Positions 7,481 through 13,850 of a DNA stretch of 15,911 bases are shown here, in pieces (position 1 is the first letter of the stretch; each line of letters begins with the position of its first letter). Below the pieces are notes generated by a model. It searched no databases, was not told the DNA's origin, and was given only the letters and a program-made list of their open reading frames with translations. The position numbers and the translations under genes were made by a program. The stretch covers positions 5,757-21,667 of the forward strand of contig JAJYWG010000022.1 in NCBI GenBank assembly GCA_021791615.1. Reading direction: 5' to 3'. Source of the stretch: Actinomycetes bacterium. Its GTDB lineage: Bacteria; Actinomycetota; Acidimicrobiia; Acidimicrobiales; RAAP-2.

Positions 7481-8875
7481 TCAGCCACCGAGGCTCTGCC
7501 ACTGCACCCCGTCGGAGGTGCGCCAGAGGCCCTGTGGAGTGAGGGCCCATCCGTGGGTGGCATCGATGAAGGTGACCTGCACGACCCCGCCGGTGCCCCA
7601 AGGCAGCAGGAACGCTGGTCGCCAGGTCCGCCCCTGATCCGTGGTCACGTCGACCGGGCCGCGTCCGAGGGCAAGCCAGGCGTCCTGGTCGGAGACGGCT
7701 GCCAGGCTGACGATGGAGCCGGTGCGCCCGAGCGCGCCAGTCGAGGCGGCCTTGGCGAGCCCCACGCTTGCCGTCTGCCGCCAGCTCCGAGCTGCATCTG
7801 TCGAGAAGTAGACAGATTTGGCTTGCAGGGTCCCCGCCGGCTGGCTGCCACACGCCAGCCACAGGCGGTCGACGTTGACCGCCCTGAGCTGCTGGTCGGG
7901 GAAGGTGCCGCACGGGTCGGAGAGTCGTTGCCAGCTCGACCCACCGTCGGTCGTCTCGAACAACGACGAGCTGAGCCGCCCGCCAGCGGTGCTCTCCGCC
8001 ACGACGAACCCGCCTCGCTGGCTCACCCTGACCAACTGTCCGATGTTTCCTGAACCGGGTATCGAGGCGGTGCTCTTCCAGGTGCGGCCAGCGTCGACGG
8101 AGACCTCCAGGCGGGCGGGTCTCATCCGACCGCCATAGGGTGCCGAGCCGATCAGGGCCCACAGCTCGCCATCGCTGACTGGGGGACCGAGTGTCGACCC
8201 GCCCGGTCCGAGCGGGGGAGCAACGCCGACCACCGGTCCGGGGAACTCGACCACGTTCCACGACGAGCCCCGATCCAAGCTCACGTAGAGACGCCGGTCT
8301 CCTCCGTCTCCGAGAGGGCCGGTGCCGGTGTAGGCGTACAGGCCGGCGACGTTGGTGCCGAGCCCGTTGCCGGCGAGTGCCACCACCAGACGGGTGGGAG
8401 TCGGGCCGCCTGCGCTTGTCGGCAGCGCCGCGCCGACGACCGCCCAGCTCAGGCCGCCGTCGCTGGTGCGCGCGACCCGCACGCGACCCTGCACCTCGGC
8501 GAGGGCCCACCCCCGCGTGGGAGAGACGAAGTCCACCCAGCGCAGGTCGCCGCCACCAGGCGCCAGGCTTGGCGAATCCAGGGACGGCGAGAAGGCCGAG
8601 GGATGTCCTGGGACCGGCGCCTTCGGCGTGCTGTGCATCGCTGGGGCAGCGCTTGCCCGTGGCCGACTCGGATGCCTGGTGGACAGCACGATCAGGGCGG
8701 CGGCGAGCGCTGCGACAGCGACGACAGCGACCGGTCCGCCCACCAACGCGGCACGCCAGCGCCGCTGATGCGTCCGCACCCGCCGGACCAGACGACCGTG
8801 CACCTGGTCATCGATGGGCAGCGCTTCAGCCCGGCGGCGCAGCTGCGCAGCGATCTCGGACTCGAGGTCAGACAT
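7481..8875 (-). CDS. Membrane-anchored Asp-box beta-propeller protein in the anti-sigma position
   Basis: This 464-residue protein has a cytoplasmic basic N-terminus (1-43, MSDLESEIAAQLRRRAEALP onwards), one membrane helix (about 44-64) and a large extracellular part. The outer part holds seven Asp-box/BNR-like motifs at about residues 137 (TSDGGLSW), 199 (SLDRGSSW), 259 (SVDAGRTW), 308 (TTDGGSSW), 358 (STDAARSW), 411 (TTDQGRTW) and 453 (TSDGVQW). The spacing of 42-62 residues fits a seven-bladed propeller like those of sialidases and YCF48-type proteins. No sialidase catalytic site was recognised. Its ATG overlaps the sigma-factor stop by 8 bp, and the layout of short cytosolic tail, helix and extracellular sensor is that of a transmembrane anti-sigma factor. 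The zinc-binding HxxxCxxC motif of ZAS anti-sigma factors is absent, so the anti-sigma role is inferred from position and topology. Confidence 0.88.
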   Translation of the reverse strand: MSDLESEIAAQLRRRAEALPIDDQVHGRLVRRVRTHQRRWRAALVGGPVAVVAVAALAAALIVLSTRHPSRPRASAAPAMHSTPKAPVPGHPSAFSPSLDSPSLAPGGGDLRWVDFVSPTRGWALAEVQGRVRVARTSDGGLSWAVVGAALPTSAGGPTPTRLVVALAGNGLGTNVAGLYAYTGTGPLGDGGDRRLYVSLDRGSSWNVVEFPGPVVGVAPPLGPGGSTLGPPVSDGELWALIGSAPYGGRMRPARLEVSVDAGRTWKSTASIPGSGNIGQLVRVSQRGGFVVAESTAGGRLSSSLFETTDGGSSWQRLSDPCGTFPDQQLRAVNVDRLWLACGSQPAGTLQAKSVYFSTDAARSWRQTASVGLAKAASTGALGRTGSIVSLAAVSDQDAWLALGRGPVDVTTDQGRTWRPAFLLPWGTGGVVQVTFIDATHGWALTPQGLWRTSDGVQWQSLGG

Positions 8876-9359
8876 CTATGTCCTCGTCGAGGGCTCGGCG
8901 CAGGGCTTCGAAGGCCCGAGCGGTGCGCGACTTGACGGTCCCGGACGCCACCCCCAACGTGGCTGCCGTCTCGGCTTCGGACAGATCCTCCAGGTACCGA
9001 AGGACGACCACCTGGCGCTGCGCGACCGGCAGCGCCCGCAGGGCTGTCCACAGCCGGTCGCGCTCCGCGGTCTGGTCTTCGGCGTCCGCGGCGGGCGGCC
9101 CCCGACGCCGTCGCAACTCCTCTCGCCGCACGACGAAGCGGTGACGTCGCCAGCTCGCCACCCTGTTGACCACGGCCCGCCGCAGATAGGCCCCTGGGTC
9201 GTCGACTTTGCCCCGCGACAGCCGTGGCCAGGCGCGGGCGAGCACGTCGCCGACGACGTCCTCGGCCTCGGCTGGATCGCCGCACAAGGCGTAGGCGAGT
9301 CGCAGCAGGCCCTGGTAATGGATTCGCACCAGCTCCTCGAGGTCACCAGTGGCCGGCAT
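8868..9359 (-). CDS. SigE-family ECF-type RNA polymerase sigma factor
   Basis: This 163-residue protein carries only sigma regions 2 and 4. Region 2 spans about residues 12-75 (YQGLLRLAYALCGDPAEAED, then YLRRAVVNRVASWRRHR). Region 4 spans about 102-156, with the helix-turn-helix LSEAETAATLGVASGTVKSR. The sequence pattern, particularly LRLAYALCGD and RHRFVVRREE, is that of the SigE-family group common in actinobacteria. It directs RNA polymerase to its own regulon, probably including this operon, and is normally held inactive by a membrane partner. It lies 45 bp downstream of a lipoprotein gene, and its stop overlaps the propeller gene start by 8 bp, which implies translational coupling of sigma and partner. 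Confidence 0.95.
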   Translation of the reverse strand: MPATGDLEELVRIHYQGLLRLAYALCGDPAEAEDVVGDVLARAWPRLSRGKVDDPGAYLRRAVVNRVASWRRHRFVVRREELRRRRGPPAADAEDQTAERDRLWTALRALPVAQRQVVVLRYLEDLSEAETAATLGVASGTVKSRTARAFEALRRALDEDIDV

Positions 9360-9404
9360 CGGGCCATCTTCGCCGTCCCGTCACGATCGGCCAAGGACAC
9401 TCGA

Positions 9405-9992
9405 TCACCCGTTCGGTCCACTGCCCCGGAACGCGGCGTAGCTGGGAGACGAGAGCCCCATCGCCCTACCCAACGTGGGCCAGAATTCGGGTGAGCGAGC
9501 CACCCAGCGGACATGGGCGAGCCCGCGCACCGTCTGGCAGCCAGTGGCGTCCACCGCGACGGGCGACAGAGTCCGCTCGCCGGCAGAGAAGACCAGGTGG
9601 TAGACGATGCCAAAGTCGGCCGGGCAGTGGAACGTGCCACTTGGCATCTTGGGCAACGAGCACAACGCCTGAGCAGCCTCACGCACCTTGGTGGCATCGG
9701 TGACGGTCACCTCGGCAGGAAACGAGAAGCGCATGTGGTTCTGGGGGAATGCATCGCTCCTATGGACGACGAGCCGGTCGAGGGTGGGCACCGAGCCACA
9801 GAGTGTCGAGTCGGCGGCCGATCGCGGGCGTGAGGGGCCAGGATCGCCGCCAGCCGCGCCCCCACATGCCGCGAGCACGAACACCGCTGCCACCAGTAAC
9901 GCCATCCCCGACGCGCGCGTCGCCAACCCCCGCCCGTGCCGACCGTCGCCAGGGGCCGCTCCGGGCCAACCTGCCCTTGAGCTTTGCTCCAT
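9405..9992 (-). CDS. Small secreted lipoprotein, function unknown
   Basis: From the ATG at 9992 the product is 195 residues. An n-region with several Arg (RHGRGLATRASG) leads into the hydrophobic MALLVAAVFVLAACGG, with a lipobox LAAC and acylated Cys at residue 43. The open frame continues upstream to 10187, but that part looks non-coding. The inner ATG at 9905 would leave too short a signal peptide with no positive charge. The mature part holds four Cys (LCGSVP, ALCSLP, FHCPAD, TGCQTV), likely two disulfides, and no domain that I recognise. It is the first gene of the minus-strand run with the sigma factor 45 bp downstream, so it may be a regulon member or an input to the propeller sensor; that is inference. 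Confidence 0.75.
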   Translation of the reverse strand: MEQSSRAGWPGAAPGDGRHGRGLATRASGMALLVAAVFVLAACGGAAGGDPGPSRPRSAADSTLCGSVPTLDRLVVHRSDAFPQNHMRFSFPAEVTVTDATKVREAAQALCSLPKMPSGTFHCPADFGIVYHLVFSAGERTLSPVAVDATGCQTVRGLAHVRWVARSPEFWPTLGRAMGLSSPSYAAFRGSGPNG

Positions 9993-10363
9993 GACCCATC
10001 TGACGCATGACTGCCACGCCCGGTTCCGCGCTCGGGTGTGCTCGACGGAGCCGGTTGCAGATCGGACGGCCAGCGCACGATCCGTCGAAGAAATCTCCCC
10101 AAACCCCGTGACTTCGCATGCGGATCGAGGTCTCATACACGGTCCTGGCGACGCTTCCCGGCCGTGGGCGCAAAGCTCATGTTGCAAACTCCCATGTCAG
10201 CGACGGTTTCGTCGCGTCCGACCTCGTTCGGTGACCCTGCCTCGGCTTGCTCTTGGCCCACTGAGGCGCCCGAGGCCGCATCCGTTCCTCGGGTGCTGCG
10301 GCCCTCGGACCGTCGTCGCTGCGAGCACCGACAGTCCCCATTGCCCAGGGAGGTCCAGCCTCG
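9993..10363. other. Intergenic region without recognisable gene
   Basis: This 371-bp stretch separates two divergent units, the lipoprotein/sigma operon (-) and the toxin-antitoxin pair (+). Open frames cross it on both strands, but none has a recognisable protein pattern. It must hold the promoter of the sigma operon; I could not pick a convincing -35/-10 pair. Confidence 0.5.
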
Positions 10364-10376
10364 ACTCTACGAGAGT
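10364..10376. promoter_or_regulatory. Palindromic operator of the VapBC-type module
   Basis: ACTCT-ACG-AGAGT is a perfect inverted repeat with 5-nt arms. It ends exactly where the -10 box begins and lies 13 nt before the antitoxin start. Ribbon-helix-helix antitoxins usually bind such palindromes over their own promoter, so autorepression is the likely use. Confidence 0.55.
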
Positions 10377-10381
10377 ATGGT
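10376..10381 (+). promoter_or_regulatory. -10 box (TATGGT) of a leaderless antitoxin promoter
   Basis: TATGGT matches the actinobacterial -10 pattern TAnnnT. Seven nucleotides separate it from the ATG at 10389, the spacing at which transcription would begin at the A of the start codon. No clear -35 box is seen. Confidence 0.5.
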
Positions 10382-10388
10382 GGGTGGT

Positions 10389-10652
10389 ATGGCGACCCGA
10401 AAGGTGACCATCACGATCGAGGAGTCCGATCTCGGGCGCGTACAAGCCCTCGTCGCCCAGGGCGCAGCGAGCTCCGTCTCCGGGTTTGTGAAGAGCGCCG
10501 TCGCCACCGCCCTTGACGACCTCGCCGGCTGGGAGGCTGTGCTTGCCGAAGGCCTCGACGGCACCGGCGGAGACCTGACCGACGAGGAACTCGCCTGGGC
10601 AGACGCCGTCTTGGGAACGAACGCCACCTCCGGCAGCGTCCCCGCAGCCTGA
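10389..10652 (+). CDS. VapB-type ribbon-helix-helix antitoxin
   Basis: The 87-residue product begins MATRKVTITIEESDLGRVQA, a beta-strand followed by two helices as in CopG/Arc-type ribbon-helix-helix DNA-binding proteins. The second helix contains SVSGFVKSAVATALDDLAGW. The acidic C-terminal tail (DLTDEELAWADAVLG) is the part that normally wraps and blocks the toxin. An in-frame ATG four codons earlier (10377) exists, but 10389 fits the -10 box as a leaderless start and gives the usual antitoxin length. The TGA overlaps the toxin ATG by one base (TGATG), which is typical translational coupling in toxin-antitoxin operons. Confidence 0.88.
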   Translation: MATRKVTITIEESDLGRVQALVAQGAASSVSGFVKSAVATALDDLAGWEAVLAEGLDGTGGDLTDEELAWADAVLGTNATSGSVPAA

Positions 10653-11029
10653 TGGCCGGGGTGACCCTCGACGCTGGTACGCTCATCGCCCTCGAGCGCC
10701 GACATCGCCGCGTCCTGGTCCTGCTCGAACGCGCTCGCCAGACGGGAGCCCGCATCACCCTGCCGGCCCCGGCGCTTGCACAGGTCCTGCGCCGTCCGGA
10801 GCGCCAGGTCCCCCTCGTCCGGCTCTCCCGCCAAGTGACCACCGATGTCGTGGCGCTGGGACGGGCCGACGCTCTCGGCGTCGGCCGGTTGCTCGCCGTC
10901 AGCGGCACCGCCGATGTCGTCGACGCGCACGTCGTCGTCTCCGCCCGGCGGGCCGGACAGCCTGTCGTCACCTCCGACCCCGACGACCTCCTCCGCCTCG
11001 ACCCCCACCTGAGCGTCGTCAGGATCTGA
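10652..11029 (+). CDS. VapC-type PIN-domain toxin
   Basis: This 125-residue PIN-domain protein is expected to be a metal-dependent ribonuclease that cuts tRNA or rRNA when freed from its antitoxin. The acidic residues expected for the active site are D7 (VTLDAGTLIALE), D88/D91 (ADVVDAHVV) and D109 (VTSDPDDL), in the usual order. The second acidic position of VapC proteins, normally Glu in an LAEV-like helix, is Gln44 here (ALAQVLRR). From memory, Gln is common at this place in a group of actinobacterial PIN toxins, so it need not mean loss of activity; E15 could contribute. The gene overlaps the antitoxin stop by one base. Confidence 0.88.
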   Translation: MAGVTLDAGTLIALERRHRRVLVLLERARQTGARITLPAPALAQVLRRPERQVPLVRLSRQVTTDVVALGRADALGVGRLLAVSGTADVVDAHVVVSARRAGQPVVTSDPDDLLRLDPHLSVVRI

Positions 11030-11087
11030 ACAGGACCGGCTCTCCGCCTCGACCGACCGCCCGACCACCGACAGTGACGGGATCGGG

Positions 11088-11408
11088 TTGAGAGACGCCC
11101 AGATCGGCGATTCGGGCGCGTTGCGGGGCTGCTTCGGGTTGGCTGCGGGGCTCGTGGATCTGTGCGGCGGCTACGGGCACCAGCGGGACTGCCACGCCGC
11201 GTGGGCGTGTCGGAGGTGCGACTCCCTGGCCGATTCCGTTGATGGGTCAGAAGTGACGGACGAGGTGGAGCTGTCGCTGGGTGGGGCGCCAACGTCAACG
11301 GCCGCCCATCCGCGTGTGCCGGGCCAGCGGCCAGCTCGAGCCGGAGCCAGGTTCGAGAAGGGGGTGCTGGTCGAGACCGAGACGAAGGACCGGGAGGTCG
11401 CCGCGTGA
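11088..11408 (+). CDS. Weak candidate ORF, Cys-containing hypothetical protein
   Basis: This 106-codon frame starts with TTG and lies in the roughly 530-bp gap between the toxin and the helicase gene. About four fifths of its third positions are G or C by hand count, which is compatible with coding. It contains a Cys cluster (DLCGGYGHQRDCHAAWACRR) and an acidic end, KGVLVETETKDREVAA. I recognise no family and see no clear ribosome binding site. It could be a short orphan gene, the tail of a decayed gene, or chance. The rest of the 11030-11547 gap shows nothing else on either strand. Confidence 0.25.
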   Translation: MRDAQIGDSGALRGCFGLAAGLVDLCGGYGHQRDCHAAWACRRCDSLADSVDGSEVTDEVELSLGGAPTSTAAHPRVPGQRPARAGARFEKGVLVETETKDREVAA

Positions 11409-11547
11409 TCAGCGGGTCGGGCCGATCCACAACTCTTGACCATTCCTCGCCACGGTGCAGAACAAGAGTAGGGACTTCGCGGGAGTGCAGCTCGAGCTCG
11501 CTCAAAGGGGCCAACGGCGGTCCCCCAGACCGGCGAGCCCCGCGTTG

Positions 11548-11553
11548 TACGGT
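11548..11553 (+). promoter_or_regulatory. -10 box (TACGGT) of a likely leaderless promoter
   Basis: TACGGT fits TAnnnT, and six nucleotides separate it from the GTG at 11560. With no Shine-Dalgarno sequence before that GTG, a leaderless transcript is the simplest reading. No -35 box is evident. Confidence 0.45.
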
Positions 11554-11559
11554 GCTCAC

Positions 11560-13206
11560 GTGCCTACGGGCTCTGTTGTCACCGACGCCGAAGCGGACTG
11601 GCCGCGAGCCAGAACCGCTGCCCTGAAGCGCGATGGCTACAGGTGTCAGCGCTGTGGATCAGACGACCGCTCCGACCTTCATGTCCACCATCGGATGCCT
11701 CGGGCGATCAGGGTCGACCACAGCGCCTCGAATCTTGTCACGCTTTGTACTGGCTGCCATGGTGTCGTTCACCTGAACATGCAGGTGAACCTCGCGAGGC
11801 GGATGATGCAGCGATGGGCGACACGCGTGGCCTGCCTCGTAGACTTCAACGACGAGTTGCCTCGAGACGAGCTCGACCTCACAGAGGTCCTCCGGGCCCT
11901 CGGGAAGGTCCGGCTCCGCGAGGGTCAGCTACCTGTGATCCTGGCTGTCTTGAAGGGCAACGACGTTCTCGCCGTCCGCCCGACAGGTTCAGGTAAGTCC
12001 CTTTGTTTCCAGGTTCCGACGATGCTCCGGGCGGGCACGAGCCTCGTGCTCGAACCGCTGAAGGCGCTCATGAAGGACCAGGTCCGCTCGCTGCAGTCTC
12101 TCCAGATCCCAGCCACCTTCATCTCGGGTGACCTCTCGCCAAAGGAGCGCCTCGCCCGCTTCGACCTCCTGGAGCAAGGCACCTGGAAGTTCGTCTATAT
12201 GGCTCCCGAGCGCTTTGACTCCTCGATGGTGAGGGATCCGAGCGAGCAGGCGAGGCTAGACCGCTTCCGTCCGAGTCACCTCGTGGTCGACGAAGCCCAC
12301 TCCATCGCGCAGTACGGCAACGGGTTCCGGCCCTTTTACGCGAGATGCGGCGAGATCCGGGAACGACTCGGCCGTCCTCAGGTCGTCGCCTTCACGGCCA
12401 CGGCCAACCCGGCCATGCAGCAGGAGATCTGCCGCTCTCTCGGCAGTCCTGGGGCGACGATCATCGTCGAGAGCCCAAACCGCCCGAACATCGCTCTCGC
12501 TCGGGTGCCGATGGGCAGGAAGGACCCGGAGCGCTTCCGCATCATGGCCCGTGTCCTCGCCCAGGTCACAGTGGGGTGGGCGATGATCTTCGTCCCGACC
12601 GTTCGCGAGGGGGAGATCGTCCAGTCCGGACTGCGCTCTCACGGACTCGACCTCGAGTTCTTCCATTCCAACGCCGGGACCGCTAACTGGCGTGACAATC
12701 TCCAGGGGCGCTTCGATGGCCGCATCGAACCTCGTATCAGTGCCATCATTGCCACGAGCGCCTTCGGCATGGGACTCGACATACCCGACGTGCGGGTGGC
12801 GATCCACTGGCAGCACCCTTTCTCAGTCGAGGAGTACCTACAAGGCTTCGGCCGTGCTGGGCGCGATGGCCGGCCCTCTCTCGCCTTGCTGTTTGTCGAC
12901 CGGGCCGCCGACGAAGGGCTGCTTCGGTGGATGCTCGGCAGAGAAGTGCCTTCTCCTGCACGCGAGCGTGATCTCCAGACGATGGTCCGGGCAGCTAATG
13001 CCACCGACCGCTGTTTCAGGCACGAGCTCAATCTCGCCCTCGGAGGCGACCGGCCTACGCGCCGCTCTTGGTCCGTGCGCATCCTCGAATGGGCTTTCGG
13101 CGATAGGGCGCGAGTGGAGCCCGTGACGACCTGCTGTGATCGTTGCTCTCCAGAACTGGATCATGGTGTCAGGCACGGACAGGTCGATCTCCTGGTCGCC
13201 GGATAA
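11560..13206 (+). CDS. HNH endonuclease-RecQ-type helicase fusion protein
   Basis: From the GTG at 11560 the product is 548 residues. Residues about 15-75 are a complete HNH domain: CQRC (C29, C32), LHVHH (H41, H43, H44), N58, CTGCH (C63, C66, H67) and H71. Residues about 115-460 are a RecQ-type helicase: motif 0 LREGQ, motif I RPTGSGKSLCFQVP (K146), Ia EPLKALMKDQV, II VVDEAHSIAQYGNGFRPFY (DEAH at 244-247), III AFTATA, V ATSAFGMGLDIPDVRVAIHW, VI YLQGFGRAGRDG. A shortened RecQ-like zinc module follows (C485; CCDRC at 525-529). There is no RQC winged helix or HRDC domain. The expected activities are ATP-driven 3'-5' DNA unwinding and metal-dependent DNA cutting. A GTG at 11455 extends the frame, but the extra 35 residues look non-coding. 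In the first 71 codons about a third end in A or T, more than in neighbouring genes, suggesting transfer. It follows a VapBC pair and precedes mobile-element debris. A role in phage or plasmid defence is inference. Confidence 0.92.
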   Translation: MPTGSVVTDAEADWPRARTAALKRDGYRCQRCGSDDRSDLHVHHRMPRAIRVDHSASNLVTLCTGCHGVVHLNMQVNLARRMMQRWATRVACLVDFNDELPRDELDLTEVLRALGKVRLREGQLPVILAVLKGNDVLAVRPTGSGKSLCFQVPTMLRAGTSLVLEPLKALMKDQVRSLQSLQIPATFISGDLSPKERLARFDLLEQGTWKFVYMAPERFDSSMVRDPSEQARLDRFRPSHLVVDEAHSIAQYGNGFRPFYARCGEIRERLGRPQVVAFTATANPAMQQEICRSLGSPGATIIVESPNRPNIALARVPMGRKDPERFRIMARVLAQVTVGWAMIFVPTVREGEIVQSGLRSHGLDLEFFHSNAGTANWRDNLQGRFDGRIEPRISAIIATSAFGMGLDIPDVRVAIHWQHPFSVEEYLQGFGRAGRDGRPSLALLFVDRAADEGLLRWMLGREVPSPARERDLQTMVRAANATDRCFRHELNLALGGDRPTRRSWSVRILEWAFGDRARVEPVTTCCDRCSPELDHGVRHGQVDLLVAG

Positions 13207-13366
13207 CCGATTTCCCTCTCTGGTCCCGAGTTGGACCGCAGCGTTCCGGAATCGCCTGACACGGACGAATCCACGCAGCCTCGTAACTTTATCAGCGCGG
13301 CCTGAAGGTCCACGGAGCAGTGCGCAGCGGAAAAAAGCGGGCCTCCCGGCATAGATGTGGGTCGAT

Positions 13367-13525
13367 TTAGGGATCTACGGTCCGGCTGCGCTTGTGTGGC
13401 AGGACATGCTCGATCGGTCCGAGCGTCAGCATGATGAGGCCGAGTGCCGCGTTGGAGGAGTGGAAGCCGTAGGCGCGGTTGACGATGAGGCGAACCCGCC
13501 GGTTGAGGCCCTCGCGGCGGGCATT
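13367..13525 (-). pseudogene. ISL3-family transposase, C-terminal fragment
   Basis: Fifty-two sense codons and a TAA read NARREGLNRRVRLIVNRAYG, then FHSSNAALGLIMLTLGPIEH and a basic end. This is the conserved C-terminus of actinobacterial ISL3-family DDE transposases (pattern SNGRVEGLNTKVRLI...AYGF). It continues the fragment at 15107-15379, which stops just before the matching position (AAVRLGVNN). The two pieces are the same gene in the same orientation, separated by about 1.58 kb of recombinase-derived DNA. Confidence 0.82.
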
Positions 13526-13544
13526 CGAGTCAACCGTCGAATGC
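13521..13544. repeat. Inverted repeat at the left junction of the inserted element
   Basis: GCATTCGA and TCGAATGC form perfect 8-nt arms around an 8-nt spacer. It sits exactly where the ISL3 transposase homology stops. The outer arm begins with GCATTCG, nearly repeated as GCACTCG at the right junction (15101-15107). It could be part of a recombinase attachment site or an insertion footprint. Confidence 0.5.
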
Positions 13545-13578
13545 ACCTGAACACCGTGACCTGACGAAACACGGCCGG

Positions 13579-13850
13579 GTGAGGGTTACCCACCCGTTCC
13601 ACCCGCTGGCTGGCTGTGACCTCGAGTTCGTCAAGCGGCGCAAGAGCTGGCGCCAGGACAGGGTGTACGTCTTCGACGCCGCCGGTGAACTGGTCAATCT
13701 GCCGGCGGAGTGGACCGACGCGGTCGCCCCGGACGGATCCCTTCGTCGTGGCCTCCGCCGGCCGGGTGCCGTTCCACCTCGCCGGTCTCGTCGAGCTGAC
13801 CGAGTTGGTAGCCCGCTGCCGACGAGTGGACGGTCTTCTTGCCCACAGTG
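13579..13850 (+). pseudogene. DUF5372-family protein, frameshifted
   Basis: From a GTG at 13579 the frame reads VRVTHPFHPLAGCDLEFVKR, then WRQDRVYVFDAAGELVNLPA and EWTDAVAPD, the signature of a small protein family (DUF5372, as I recall it) found beside recombinases and transposases. At about 13730 coding moves to a second frame with DPFVVASAGRVPFHLAGLVE and LTELVARCRR. Removing one G in the run GGACGGATCCC restores PDDPFVV, so a single-base insertion explains the break. The family's function is unknown; its habit of sitting next to site-specific recombinases suggests an accessory role. The homologous part ends near 13820-13850, where the recombinase remnant begins. Confidence 0.65.

Noticed and set aside
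7353..8510. Upstream part of the 855-codon minus-strand open frame that ends in the large lipoprotein
   Set aside because: It lies out of frame over the Asp-box propeller gene, is Arg-rich low-complexity sequence without any family pattern, and the lipoprotein signal starts at 7352.
10411..11559. 382-codon minus-strand frame opposite the VapBC pair
   Set aside because: Arg/Ser/Pro-rich shadow of high-GC coding DNA, with no recognisable domain; the plus-strand antitoxin and toxin are clear.
11455..11559. Upstream GTG extension of the HNH-helicase by 35 residues
   Set aside because: The added residues have no family pattern, and GTG 11560 is correctly placed after a TACGGT -10 box.
11720..11830. 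HNH domain as a self-splicing intron or homing endonuclease inserted in the helicase gene
   Set aside because: It is in frame at the very N-terminus, with no intein splice motifs and no interruption of helicase motifs, so a stable domain fusion is simpler.
13616..13847. Start of a 493-codon plus-strand frame running into the recombinase C-terminus, as one intact protein
   Set aside because: It is a chance continuous frame joining the second half of the frameshifted DUF5372 gene, out-of-frame recombinase sequence and the in-frame recombinase C-terminus.
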